A DNA stretch of 64,000 bases, taken from Diploptera punctata (taxonomy: Eukaryota > Arthropoda > Insecta > Blattodea > Blaberidae). Shown here piece after piece: positions 52,474 to 63,175 of this stretch. Under the pieces are notes generated by a model. The model searched no databases. It saw nothing but the letters and a program-made list of their open reading frames with translations, and was not told the DNA's origin. Location: contig JASPKZ010005705.1 in NCBI GenBank assembly GCA_030220185.1, positions 362,501-426,500 on the forward strand, given 5' to 3'. Both the position numbers and the translations under genes were made by a program. Within the stretch, counting starts at the first letter, position 1. Each line of letters starts with the position of its first letter.

Positions 52474-54457
52474 CTAGCTCATACCCCGCGTGCGCTGCTA
52501 TGCCTAAATAAATGTAAACTAATGTATTTTTATATTTAGTTGAATAAGTAAAAGGAAAAAAATTATAAATTTATATCGTATTATTTTTAGACATCTCGTG
52601 CTGATTACCCGGCGTAGCCCGAGAATCCACTTATCCCTATATTATTGGCATAAATGGGCTGAAAGACGAAGATTTTTATGTTTATTTGAATACGTGAAAG
52701 TAAAAATTTATATCGTAATTATGTTTAGTTACCCCGTGCCGATTACCCGGCTTTGCCCGGGAATCTACTTATCCCGATCTTCTTGGCATAAAAGAGCAGA
52801 AAGGCGAAAATTAATGTTTTTAACTTTAGTTAAAATAAGTAAAAGTAAAAAATAATTATAAATTTATATCGTAATTATTTTAAATTACCCCGTGATGATT
52901 ACCATTGTTGCCAGGGAATCTAGTTTTCTCGATCTTATTGGCATAAATAAGCTGGAAGACAAAATTCGTTATTGTGAGTTATCCGTAAAAGAACGACCAC
53001 CGTGCGCTGCTACGCTTGCCCGAGAATCTACTTCCCCGATCTTCTTGACATCAATGAAAGACAAAAACGGTTATTGTGAATTATTAATAGATTTTATTAA
53101 ACACAATGTGTACATTTAGAGTTTTCGCCAGTCTTTTGTAATTTTGGTGAGTTCTGATTTTGCATTTCATTAGGTGGTACTTGGAGCATGGCTCGTCGCA
53201 AAGCTTACATCTGCAGTCCTCCTTGGGGTCGTGGTATGACGGATTCTGACATATTTTCCCGTGGAAACCATGCGCGGTGAAGCGTGTGTATAGGTGGCGA
53301 AGTTGGAAGTTCGGTCCTTTCCACACATCAGTTTTCATCGTTTCTGTGTCCATTATTTCCATCGGTATTGCATTGGCTTTGTTTTGTCTCTCTTTGATGG
53401 CGTCTTTATATGCCTGGGTTTCTGGTAGAATGAAGTGAAGCTTGATGTCCTCAATGAAGTAGGGTTCATGTGCTATTCTGTAGGCGTAGCTGTTTCTTGT
53501 GTACTTTGAGAGTGACAAGGCCCTCTTGAGATATCTGGCTTTGACATTCTTCCAATTTCTTGAGGTTTTCCGCTGTTAGGTGAATCCAAATATCTCAATA
53601 TCCGTATGTGGCCGCTGGTGTTACCTTGAGTTGGAACAGTGCCATCGCCATTGGCAGGGACAGTCTCTGAAGCTTGGGGATGTCGAACATCGAATTTATT
53701 GCCGCTGTGGTCCTGTCTTGTATATGCATGGTGAACGTGGTTCCAGTTGTCTGCAGCGTCACTCCCAGGTACTTAAAGTTGGGGACTATTTCTAGGGCTG
53801 AGTCGCCGCACATAAAGTGGTCATTTTTTGATAATCTCCCTCCTCTTCTGAACTTCATTGCTTTTGTTTTGGAGCTATTTATTTCCATTGAATTTTCTGA
53901 CGCCCATTTTCTGATATTCTTCATGGCCTCCTGCAGATCTTCAGGACACTTGGAAAGGATGGCCATGTCATCGGCATACATTAATAGCTTTATATTTCTT
54001 GCGTTTATAGCTTGCCCAATATCGGCCGTCATAGTGTTAAAGAGGACTGGGCTCAGTGGGTCTCCTTGTAGGACTCCTCGTGTTTGAGCAATTTCTTTTG
54101 ACATTGATATGCCACCGTAGATTGCTACATAGTTGGTGCTGAGAATCGATTTTATTGTCTCCAGTTCGCGACTTGACCTGCCCAGTGGCGTTCTCCAGCT
54201 TGTGGCAAAGTAAATTTCTGTTAATGTGAATTATCCGTAAAATATAATTATTTCGGTGTCTTTATTATGGTCTAGGTAGCGTAAGCCATTTAAGCGTCCA
54301 AAAAAGGGGCTTCTTCTCGTTTTTTACACTCTCTTATAGTCTATTGTTCATCCCGAGAATCTCCCGAACATTTTGCAAAAAGCCCCATCATAATCGGATG
54401 AAAGGTTTGGCAGCGCATAATATTCTAACAAACTATCATGCATTTTTATATAATAGA
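52474..54457 (-). mobile_element. Helitron-like element (copy 3), with LINE inside
   Basis: On the minus strand it runs from TCTATTATATAAAAATGCAT to TATGAGCTAG|T, with the 3' segment GGCATAGCAGCGCACGCGGG. Internal minisatellite units (ATTACCCGGCGTAGCCCG, TTGCCCGGGAATCTACTTAT, TTGGCATAAA) recur about four times. The LINE at 53084-54219 interrupts it. Confidence 0.78.
53084..54219 (-). pseudogene. 5'-truncated LINE with reverse transcriptase palm and C-terminal zinc knuckle
   Basis: Reverse transcriptase of a non-LTR retrotransposon. The first frame (to 53595) reads YGGISMSKEIAQTRGVLQGD, PLSPVLFNTMTADIGQAI, IKLLMYADDMAILSK (YADD catalytic motif), SKTKAMKFRRGG, VPNFKYLGVTLQTTG and MALFQLKVTPAATYGY. 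After a frameshift and stop at about 53525-53595 a second frame continues: MSLSKYTRNSYAYRIAHEPY to CRCKLCDEPCSKYHLMKC, a C-C-H-C knuckle as in R1/I-type LINE C-termini, ending VHIVFNKIY. The catalytic motif survives, but the endonuclease and first RT motifs are missing. GTTATTGTGAATTA (53070-53083) and GTTAATGTGAATTA (54220-54233) are the target duplication, so the piece is a whole insertion. Confidence 0.88.
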
Positions 54458-54999
54458 AGAAGATATACTGCTTGTATCGTTAGCAAAAATCCGAAAAAAG
54501 AATACATCCGTTGGTATACCTATCAAGGAGTTAGTATTACCTTTAAAAGTATGTTTTATTTATGTTAATAATCTAGAATAAATGATGTGGCGACATTTTC
54601 AGGAGGATTGAAACAGCTGAGTACAAACCATGGTATGTACAAGTCATGAAGCAAACATGGGGGCTGCTAGAGTGACTTTTTTAAATTTCGGTTTCAGGTA
54701 AACCTCACTTTTAATTGTCGGATTACCCTGATTTTTTTTAGAATAGGCCTACCTTCCACGTTTTATTGTAATACCATATGCTGAGTTTCTTTGCAAAACA
54801 TACAAGACTGCTGCCGCTAGAGAGATTTTTGTTTCAGGTGAACTACACTTAGTGGTTCAATTTTGCTGATTAACAAACTCGACCTTATTTTTTTAATTTA
54901 TTGCTGTTTGCTAGGTTTGGTTCTGATAAAACAAAATTTGCGGCCGCCAAAACATTGAAGGGCACGCGCAAACACAAACACACACAAATATATATATAT

Positions 55000-55037
<38 letters not shown>
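54458..55037. other. no gene seen; (TA)n at 54987-55037
   Basis: Unclassified DNA followed by an AC/AT repeat and a TA run with one AA interruption. Confidence 0.6.
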
Positions 55038-55038
<1 letters not shown>

Positions 55039-55048
55039 CTTCGGGATT

Positions 55049-55450
55049 TTACAGCAGCTGCCGTCTTCCCGTACCAAACCTCCAAAGCCTACGATCTTGG
55101 GCATCTTCAATGTTTAGCCCTTTTGCTTGCATTGCTATTCTCATGTTTTCCTTCCATGTTAACGTTGGTCTCCCTCTTTTCTTCTTTCTAGTCGGTTGCC
55201 ATTGATATAATAGTTTAGGCCATCGCTCATCTTCCATTCTTAAAATATATCCTAACCATTTAATTCCTTCTCCTCAATTCTTTCAATTATGCTTTGTTCT
55301 GCTCCCATTATGTTTCTAATTTCCTTGTTTGTGACATGTTCTAATTTTGACTTTCTGGCACTTCTGCGTAAATAATCCATTTCTAGAGCTAGTCTATTCT
55401 TGTAGTACTTATTGATTGTCCATACCTCACTTCCATACGTTGCAAACAGA
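55049..55450 (-). pseudogene. LINE-B ORF2 C-terminus
   Basis: From the right (minus): CNVWK-like then EVWTINKYYKNRLALEMDYL, RRSARKSKLEHVTNKEIRNI, MGAEQSIIERIE, a frame break near 55260, then MVRIYFKNGRWPKLLYQWQP-like with MEDERWPKLLYQWQPTRKKK, RGRPTLTWKENMRIAMQAKG, LNIEDAQDRRLWRFGTGRRQ. Same layout as 27466 (RRSAR, ERIE, MEDERW, KRGRP). One frameshift, 5'-truncated. Confidence 0.8.
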
Positions 55451-56114
55451 TTCCACCAATATTATATATATATATATATATATATGCCATTGTCATTTTT
55501 GGTGTCAACTATACATGATCGATGAAGATCTTGTAAAACGTTTTCAAGAATATTTTCATGAGATCAACTTGAATAGTTTCAATCTTTCGGAATTCACCAA
55601 AAAATCCATTTCAATGTAAATTTACATGATGTTGCTGTTTCTAAGACAATAATAAGTATAATGTAAAAGCCAATAGGCATTATTTCCATAATGATAGAGA
55701 GAAGTTCCCCTAAAAGCTTGCAAAGAAATGAAGCCAAGAAGACAAGCAACGGTGCAGGCGAAAGCACGAGTTAGAAATCCATGCAAATGAGAGTATTATG
55801 GAAATTAGGGGGGTGTCTTATTGATTTTAGGGGAGGCTTATGTAGGGCAATGTGAGAAAAAAGGTGCAGGACGATGAAGTTCAAACAATAAGCGCCAACG
55901 GAACCAATATAAGCTTAAGGTAAATGCACCAATTTCTGATTTATACTGGAAATAGCCCAAAAATTTATTCTCGAATATTTCACATATAATAGCTCATGAA
56001 AAGGTAGTGTGGAAAAAAAAAAAGTAATGACGTTCATGCCATGAAAACTATTAAATGTGAATGCAGGTATGGCTTTAAAATCTTAAAAGAAATAGGCCTA
56101 ATAATATTCTAACC
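55451..56114. other. no gene seen; (TA)n at 55464-55487
   Basis: A short ORF (55416-55619) straddles the TA run and is not convincing. The rest is unclassified. Confidence 0.5.
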
Positions 56115-56445
56115 AACTAATTCACTGACTCTATCGAACTCTTCTGGTTTTTCATGACCGTATGTACATAAGTTCTTCATACATCCCTATTCTGAGTTAA
56201 TGTTTTCAAGTCATCCACTATATAATATAATTCTCTCAAATCATGATTAACGTTATTCTCCCACCTCATTTTTGTTTACCAACAGGGCGTTTTCCCTCTG
56301 TTTTTCCTACAAGAAGCTTCCATGCACCTCTTTTATTCACCATTCGTGCCACATGTCCTACTCATCGCAGTCTATGAGACTTAACTGTTCTTATTATATC
56401 TGGCTACTTATATAAAGACCATATTATGTAGTCTTCCCCATTCAC
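56115..56445 (-). repeat. LINE-A 3' end, decayed
   Basis: TTCACTGACTCTATCGAACT, TCAAATCATGATTAACGTTA, CAGGGCGTTTTCCCTCTGTT and GCCACATGTCCTACTCATCG in LINE-A order on the minus strand, to TAGTCTTCCCCATTCACCTA. Confidence 0.75.
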
Positions 56446-56536
56446 CTATCCATGAAAAAATAATATTGACCAATAAAATTATATTTACCGGAATGTCACT
56501 AATAAGTAAGCAATAAACGACGTTAATGAATGACTG

Positions 56537-56700
56537 TCCGTCGCTATAGCGTAGCGGTAGAATCACTACCTTCCACTCTGGGGACCTTCGATCGATTCCC
56601 GGGAGGTTCGACATTTTTAAATCTCGTCTTGGATATGGTTATATGTCTTGTACTTGTGTGATAAAAAAGTAAAACGCTAAATATTGAAGGAAAAAAGGAA
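56537..56700 (+). repeat. SINE F, tRNA-derived
   Basis: CGTCGCTATAGCGTAGCGGT head, ATCGATTCCCGGGAGG (B box), then ATTTTTAAATCTCGTCTTGG and CTTGTACTTGTGTGATAAAA, parallel to 37848. Confidence 0.75.
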
Positions 56701-56956
56701 CAACTATTAGGAGGGGGAAAAAATATATAAGTAGCTGATAAAAATTAAAACAATAAAACTAATAATATAGATTAAACAAGATGCAATTAAACTTCATTCA
56801 ACGTCGAGAAGCTACATTTGAAGTAGTCTGCAATTGTGAAAAAGACAAATGGATTAAATATACAGTGAATATACTAATGAGAAATATGTGTTATTTGTAC
56901 TTCAGGAAATATTTTAAATAAACGTAAAATCTGCTTTAATGAGCTTAAAAAATCAT
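56701..56956. other. no gene recognised
   Basis: AT-rich DNA. Confidence 0.4.
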
Positions 56957-57370
56957 CATCATCAGCTTCATGGATTAAGCCTCATAAAGCTTGTTCGGTC
57001 TCATTCTTTAACACTGTTGTACCCATTTTGTTTTCAATCTTCCAATATTTCTTCTACCCTTTGGGTTGTAGTTCATCATACGTTTTGGTATCCAGTCAGC
57101 TTTCATTCTCTGTACATGCTGTTTCCAGTAATTTATACCTTGTTTATTTTGTCAATTAATTTAATGGTATATAGTTCTCCCTTATATTTTCGCTATTTGT
57201 TTATCCGTCTATCCTGCAACAGATCTAAAAAAATCTGATATCCCCTATTTAAATTCTCGTTTCCTCTTTCCTTCTTAATGTTCAGAGCCATAAAGCAACA
57301 TTGGCACTGAAAACTCCGAACCATAAAGCAACATTGGCACGGCCATTATTTTGTAAGTTTAATTTTGGTT
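56957..57370 (-). repeat. LINE ORF2 C-terminal fragment, decayed
   Basis: The complement has LINE tail words ('NYWKQHVQRMKADWIPKRMM', 'PKGRRNIGRL') in broken frames, like 14870-15250. A 25-bp block with ACCATAAAGCAACATTGGCA is duplicated at 57287-57345. Confidence 0.5.
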
Positions 57371-57854
57371 TCCTTTCGGTTAATTATTAAGGCCGCATAC
57401 AGAACTGTATTTATCGATATTGTTTCGAACATCTTCATTCCACATATAAGAAATTTTGCATCGAATATAATGAAAACAATCTATTCAATATGTTTCCTTC
57501 CAAGATAATTTAGTCTCTAATTTAATTGTTGCCCCGAAAAGAGATTAACTCACAAAAATACGAAAGTTTAGTTTTCAGTTGATTAGTGATATATCCGGAG
57601 AATATCACGACATGGTGCATGTAAAACTATCCCTACCTCTCTTCCGGATCTGTTTTATTTATTTTTAAAAGTTGGCGTTCAAGCTAATAGCGATGTAAAT
57701 GTAACAAAATGGCAGTAGAAGTTAGTCAAGTCAAGTAGCTGTTTATGGGTAAGATACGTTTTCGGGACAACTATTCAATTGTATCTGCTCCTCTAAACGC
57801 AAAACTATGCCCCAAAATTATAAATATCATAATTGTTATTGACTTCTATGTACA
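57371..57854. other. no gene or element recognised
   Basis: AT-rich DNA. Confidence 0.45.
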
Positions 57855-58238
57855 AGGGCGTAACTGTTTAATGTTGTGCCTTAGCCTCTACCTTCTTACG
57901 AGTTACTAGACCCAGTTAATTTAGTTATGCTGATTTCTCTGCGAATGTCAATAATGCTACGCGATCAACACACCGATCCAATGAGACATTGTGTAGGCAA
58001 CGAAGGTATTAAGATGAAGAAGGTAGATCAATTTTGCTTATAGTTCTCTGTATTCGATCATAAGGTTCGTTTACGAGCCTGAAAATTTTCAGACTTGAAA
58101 TCCACGGCTTAAAGTCCCTCCCGTGGGTCATGCTCCTTGGCATTTTTCATCCTAAAAAATGTATCCATTCCGGCCAGGTTTAAACCAGCGACCCTCGAGA
58201 TCAGTGGCAAGGAACATAACCACTAGCCCACCGCGAAT
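57855..58238 (-). repeat. SINE B, near full length
   Basis: From the left GGGCGTAACTGTTTAATGTT, CGAGCCTGAAAATTTTCAGA, GGTTTAAACCAGCGACCCTC and GGAACATAACCACTAGCCCA, the SINE B order read from its 3' end. Confidence 0.82.
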
Positions 58239-58415
58239 AAAAATAAAATAGCCAAATATAAGCAACATAATACTTGGTTTAATAAATTTCCAGGAGCAGA
58301 GCAAAATCCGTGTAATGCTATTTCATTTGTAAGAATAAAATAGACCTAAATGTGATAGAGTTACGATACCCCTTGAATATTTAATTATTTTAATCCAATA
58401 ATATATTAAATATTG

Positions 58416-58775
58416 TCGGCAGCTGTGGGCTAGTTGTCATGTTCCTTGCCTCTACTTCCGAGGGACACGGATTCAAACACGGCCGAATTTATAAATATTC
58501 CGTTGCTATAATGTATCAAGTTTATAAAATTTATAGAGGACCCATAGACGAACTGTACGGGTGATGGATTTTTAGAATGGGAAAATCCAAGGGACAACTC
58601 CTCTGAGTGGGACTTTTAGCTGTGGGTCCCGAGTCTGAATATTTTCAGGCTCGTAAAAGAACTGCAAGCCTGAATAAAGAGGCCTCTGTGCAAAATTTAC
58701 CGACCGTTATCCATCCAAGTAATACCTTAGTTACCCACTAGGTGTCTAACTGAGGCGATATGCCGATCCCATATC
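58416..58775 (+). repeat. SINE B with internal insertion, opposite orientation
   Basis: CAGCTGTGGGCTAGTTGTCA head, ATTCAAACACGGCCG (B box region), then about 70 extra bases (TATAAATATTCCGTTGCTAT...), then GATGGATTTTTAGAATGGGA, TTTTCAGGCTCGTAAAAGAA and GAGGCGATATGCCGATCCC. Confidence 0.8.
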
Positions 58776-58856
58776 AATAGCTGACAAATAAGCATAACTT
58801 AATTATATTTTATACATTCAATTTGGGAATTTTTAACATTATGAGGTTCAATTAAT

Positions 58857-59063
58857 AAGAATTAAATGAATCGTGATTTCTTCTTACCTCATACTTCTAT
58901 GTTTTTTTAAACACAGCACTGCAGTATCGACGGCCCATTGTCGTCATCGTCACTTGTGAAAACAGCTGACAATGACGACAATGGGTCGCCGATACTGCAG
59001 TGCTGTGTTTAAAAAAAACATAGAAGTATGAGGTAAGAAGAAATCACGATTCATTTAATTCTT
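58857..59063. mobile_element. foldback element 3 (palindrome, 91-bp arms)
   Basis: The arms 58857-58947 (GAATTAAATGAATCGTGATT, TACTTCTATGTTTTTTTAAA, CAGCACTGCAGTATCG) and 58973-59063 pair almost perfectly around a 25-bp spacer. No hammerhead core is seen in it. Confidence 0.85.
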
Positions 59064-59459
59064 AATAACTTAATTAGCTTAAAACATTCCCACTAGGGAG
59101 AACCCCTAATCCCAACACGGGGAAGTATGGGGTATATAGATACCTGAAATACATATAGTGACGGAAAACGTACCTAGGGAAAGTGTTGTTATTGTTGTTG
59201 ATGTGATTATTGATGGCTTCGGATGCATCTTGAGATTCTTCTCATTGGTGAGATTAGGGTCTGGCGGTACTGCGGACGTCATCAGCTGCATTTTCACTTG
59301 GTGTCAGTATTTACTCCAAAAAGTGGACAATTCTCACTTTTACTCGCCATATCGAATTATAGACGCTCCTTGCCACCTGTAATAGTGATAATAAAATATT
59401 ATTAAAAGGTTTTAAATGCGTATAACATCTTATTGTGCCTAATATAAAGTTTTTTATTC
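59064..59459. other. no gene recognised
   Basis: Short overlapping ORFs on both strands at 59106-59405 have no family character. Confidence 0.4.
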
Positions 59460-59876
59460 TATTCCTCAATTCATCTCTATCCATCCAGCCACCATCCTGC
59501 AGTGACCAAATTTACAATTTCCTCTATCCTTGTCTTCTTAGGTCTCCCTCTTCTTTTTCCCCCATTTCGAACCCACTCTAAGTCCTAACTGGCAATATAT
59601 ATTAACTCACCCTCTTCATGTGTAAAAACCATTGTAATTATCTATTCCCAAAAATTGAAATTATTTCCCGTTAGAGTTTTTTTTTCTCGGATAATACTGT
59701 TTCTAACCCTGTCTAATTTAGATCATCGTGCAGATCTTCTTAAAAAATAAATTTCCGTAGACTGCCAATTTTGACTTTAATTTGGCATTTATAGTACACG
59801 TTTCAGCTCCATAGATCATTAAACATCTTACTATTGATTTATAAATATGGATTTTAGTTTCTTTGAATATCTGTTT
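59460..59876 (-). pseudogene. LINE ORF2 C-terminal fragment
   Basis: Minus strand: IFKETKIHIYKSIVRCLMIY, GAETCTINAKLKSKLAVYGN, LFFKKICTMI, then broken tail sequence including an RKREGDLRRQG-like basic block (59530-59560). It has the thumb 'YGAE.W' motif (W to C here). It stops exactly at the start of TH copy 8. Confidence 0.65.
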
Positions 59877-60560
59877 ATCATAAGTAATGTCACGAGTGAT
59901 TTCCAATTTATCTAGAGAATTTGGAAATCAAGAGTGGCATTTGTTAGGACTATTTAACGAATACAATTAGGCTGTATACTCACAAATCATTATTTAAATA
60001 TAGTTATTTTAAAATATTTATATATTTAATGTAAACGGCGATGTTTGAAAACAAATGAGAAACGATTGGTACGCTTCATTTGCTTCTTTTGTTCTCACCA
60101 GATCATATTATTTATTGCCAAAGGAACGCAATATTGTAAGAACGCACTCTAGTGGAGAAAAAATGAAACAGATCAAACTGTATATTAATTCATTTCTGAT
60201 GTCCTATGATGTAAATATGACAATTATACTTTTCTGGAAAAAAAAAATACATTTAAGAAAGTGCAAACAGTGGTTTATTTTTTATTTTTTGGTGGTATAA
60301 TCAATTGTTACAAATGTTTTTATATTAACTCCCGCATGCGGTATGTGTTGACATTCATGCACTATATATACAATCTGGTAGCCGTATTTCTTCGTGAGTC
60401 AGTGACCTAATCAGAGTGTTAAAAAGGAGGTGCTTTCTTTATTATGATAAACTTTAGTTGGTAAATTCTAGGCGAAACACGACTGTGATTGGTTGTAAAT
60501 AAAAATCATTGTAACGTGATTGGTCATTGACTCCCATTTGGGGCATGAGTTAAATAGTCC
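59877..60560 (-). mobile_element. TH element copy 8
   Basis: TATCATAAGTAATGTCACGA, short terminal hairpin, GTAAACGGCGATGTTTGAAA, GCACTCTAGTGGAGAAAAAA, end GGGGCATGAGTTAAATAGTC. It shares with copy 1 the block ACTCCCGCATGCGGTATGTG and lacks the middle segment present in copy 4, so 1 and 8 form a subfamily. Confidence 0.85.
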
Positions 60561-61147
60561 CAGAAAATTCCATTCTGCATTGCTATTGTAGACTTTAAAC
60601 TATTATTTTTGTTATAATAATAAAATTATATATTTACAATATGTTACCGAAACTATAAAAAGACAATACATGTTAATCCCTTAAATTGGCGATTCAATAA
60701 TTTCCCGTGCCAGTTATTTAAACGTTTCGTACGGCAATGAAAACAAAATACTGTAAACTGTAAGTTATTATTATACATTATTGTGATATTTGACAAAAAT
60801 TTAAATAATTTCTACTCGTTTTTCTATTGTTTTTTAAACAATGAGGGCAATATATCTTATAGGATACATTGCCAATTTAAGAGTTAAAGAAGAACTATCC
60901 AATCTCATTCCAAATTCTTGCATACGCATATGATATGATGCGCATTCAAAATCAACTTTGAAAGTGGTCTTAATTGGGTTGGAGATAGCAGCTAAGAAAA
61001 TACACCTTCGGACAAACGAGGAGAAAAGTAAATACATAACTATTACAGTCCACTTTAGATACAGCCCCGCGCATCAAGAATTGATTTATGAAAGTCCGTA
61101 CGATAATTCAATGGATTCGATAGTTCTAGTGAATTAGTTAATATCAA
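60561..61147. other. no gene seen; LINE-A tail scrap at its end
   Basis: Unclassified AT-rich DNA. 61090-61147 (GGATTCGATAGTTCTAGTGA, ATTAGTTAAT) is the last 50 bp of LINE-A (plus) leading into the microsatellite. Confidence 0.45.
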
Positions 61148-61243
61148 AATAACAATAATAATAATAATAACAATAATAAAATAACAACAATAATAATATT
61201 AATAATAATAATAATATTAATAATAATAATAATATTAATAATA

Positions 61244-61332
<89 letters not shown>
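61148..61332. repeat. long (TAA)n microsatellite
   Basis: About 185 bp of TAA with AAC and ATT variants in its first half and a pure run in its second half. Confidence 0.95.
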
Positions 61333-62409
61333 TGGGCACCTCATAAGAAAGGAAGAAGATAGAATAACAAAGATGATCCATGATTGTAAATCTAATGGAG
61401 CCTATAACAGTGAGTGAATGTTACTGTCATTCTTTTCGTAAATTTATTTTAAATTTTCATTCATCAAATACAGTTTGCTATCCTGCAAGCTTCTGAATAC
61501 ATTAGTCACTATCAAATATTCAATAGCACAATTTCTTTAAGTGCAATACAGTTCACACTTTTCAAAGATAATATAAAAAAATGTTTAACACACAAAAAAC
61601 ATGACTCACATAATGTTGCATATAAATTATTTTTCTTCAAAATAAACGAGTCTTTGTATTGCAACAAACCCCATATATTACTAGACTTTTTTCATTTATC
61701 ATGTTTTATTAAAACGTTTGATTTTTTAAATCGCTTATTTTTAGTTTTTGTATCCTTAATTATATTTTATGAAAATTACGTAACGAACATTCTATTATAA
61801 TATACAGTTCAACATTTAACAATTTTTAAGCATATATTGCTTATTTATTTCAATAAAAATAAAAAATAATTGAAAGAGAATAATCCATGTTATAGCACCA
61901 AACAAAATATTATTTTCTTGCTACATGTATTTAAATTTTACACAAGATGGAACTAAACACAGTAGATATCTAGGACTCAAATTATACAATGAATTAATTA
62001 CATCCAATCCATAATTCAAGCAAACTAAACACAGATTTAAGAAAGCAATTGAATTAATTATTCAAATATTTTAAAATTATAAATAAATAATAATATACTT
62101 TGTTTATATTATTATTTCCTAATGTATTTAATTGCTTTCTTGAGTATGATATTAATCATTTTCTATTATTTTGTTTACTTCATTCTCATTTGCATTAATC
62201 CTTTGTATGTCAAGGCGAGTTTTATATTTTGAAACTTCCTCCTGAATTTGTTTTGTTTTATATTCTTTCCTATTTTCATTAAATTATGTTCTTCAGTATG
62301 GTATCATGCTATTCCATATCGTTTTGTATTTTCTTTTTTACTTGGATTTAAAAAAAAATTATGTGCCATAATTTATTACTTTTATATCTTTAAAATGGCT
62401 CCTAAATCT
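61333..62409. other. no gene or element recognised
   Basis: Very AT-rich DNA with AATTATT-type runs; the ORF at 62248-62475 is spurious, since it runs into the hAT end. Confidence 0.5.
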
Positions 62410-62760
62410 GCGGTTCCCAAACTTTTTCGACTCGCGAAAACCTCCCACAACGATCTGAGTTGGGTGAACTACTGACTTTTAAATATACATACAGTAGACA
62501 GATATGCATAAAATTTAATTCCAAGCAAAGGTTTAACTAATTTAACCCATTATGGTTAAAACCTAAAGTTAATCTAGTTACGGCTTAAACGTATAGGCCT
62601 TGTTGTAGCGAAAACAAATCAATTTCTAACATTATCATATAGCTGTAAATCAGGCATTCCAGGTAAATATTAATTTCCACATGGTGGAAATAATGTGATA
62701 AATTCCCGATGGTACACATATGTAACAAAGGGCATTATGGGGGTAAATTTAATTTTAAAA
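62410..62760 (-). mobile_element. hAT-type element (family of 5740), one end only
   Basis: GCGGTTCCCAAACTTTTTCG (terminal repeat), AGATATGCATAAAATTTAAT, ACGGCTTAAACGTATAGGCC and GGGCATTATGGGGGTAAATT are the reverse of 5935-6296. It stops at a TAA run, as the 5740 copy has at this place. Confidence 0.8.
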
Positions 62761-62767
62761 TAATAAC

Positions 62768-62798
<31 letters not shown>

Positions 62799-62800
<2 letters not shown>

Positions 62801-63100
62801 GTAAAGTATTCCCACTACAGGCCTCAGGAGGCCCTTGGGGTAGTGGGAGGTTAAGGCTCCCACTATTTCTAGACAATCTGCACTTGATGTCAGCCGGGTT
62901 GTCAGCCCTGCGTGACGGCCGCCTATACCCCAGAACAAGCGTCTGGTACTCATTTCCATTAGAGGCTGAGTCGACCTCAGGGCCATAGTGCCGCCAGAAG
63001 GTTTGGGTCAGTTTAAAAATCCTGACCCCACCGGGACTTGAACCCTCGACCTTCCGGCTTGTAGTGCAGTGCCTTAACCACTACGCTACGGCGTGCCCCC
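62799..63100 (-). repeat. SINE C within a (TAA)n run
   Basis: Full length from AAGTAAAGTATTCCCACTAC to TACGGCGTGCCCCC, with TAA runs on both sides (62760-62798, 63101-63174), so it was inserted into the hAT microsatellite. ATAATAATAA flanks cannot be told from the repeat. Confidence 0.9.

Positions 63101-63174
<74 letters not shown>
63101..63174. repeat. (TAA)n microsatellite
   Basis: Pure TAA run. Confidence 0.95.

Positions 63175-63175
<1 letters not shown>

Noticed and set aside
58857..59063. Hammerhead ribozyme in the third palindrome
   Set aside because: Neither strand has a CTGANGA...GAAA arrangement.
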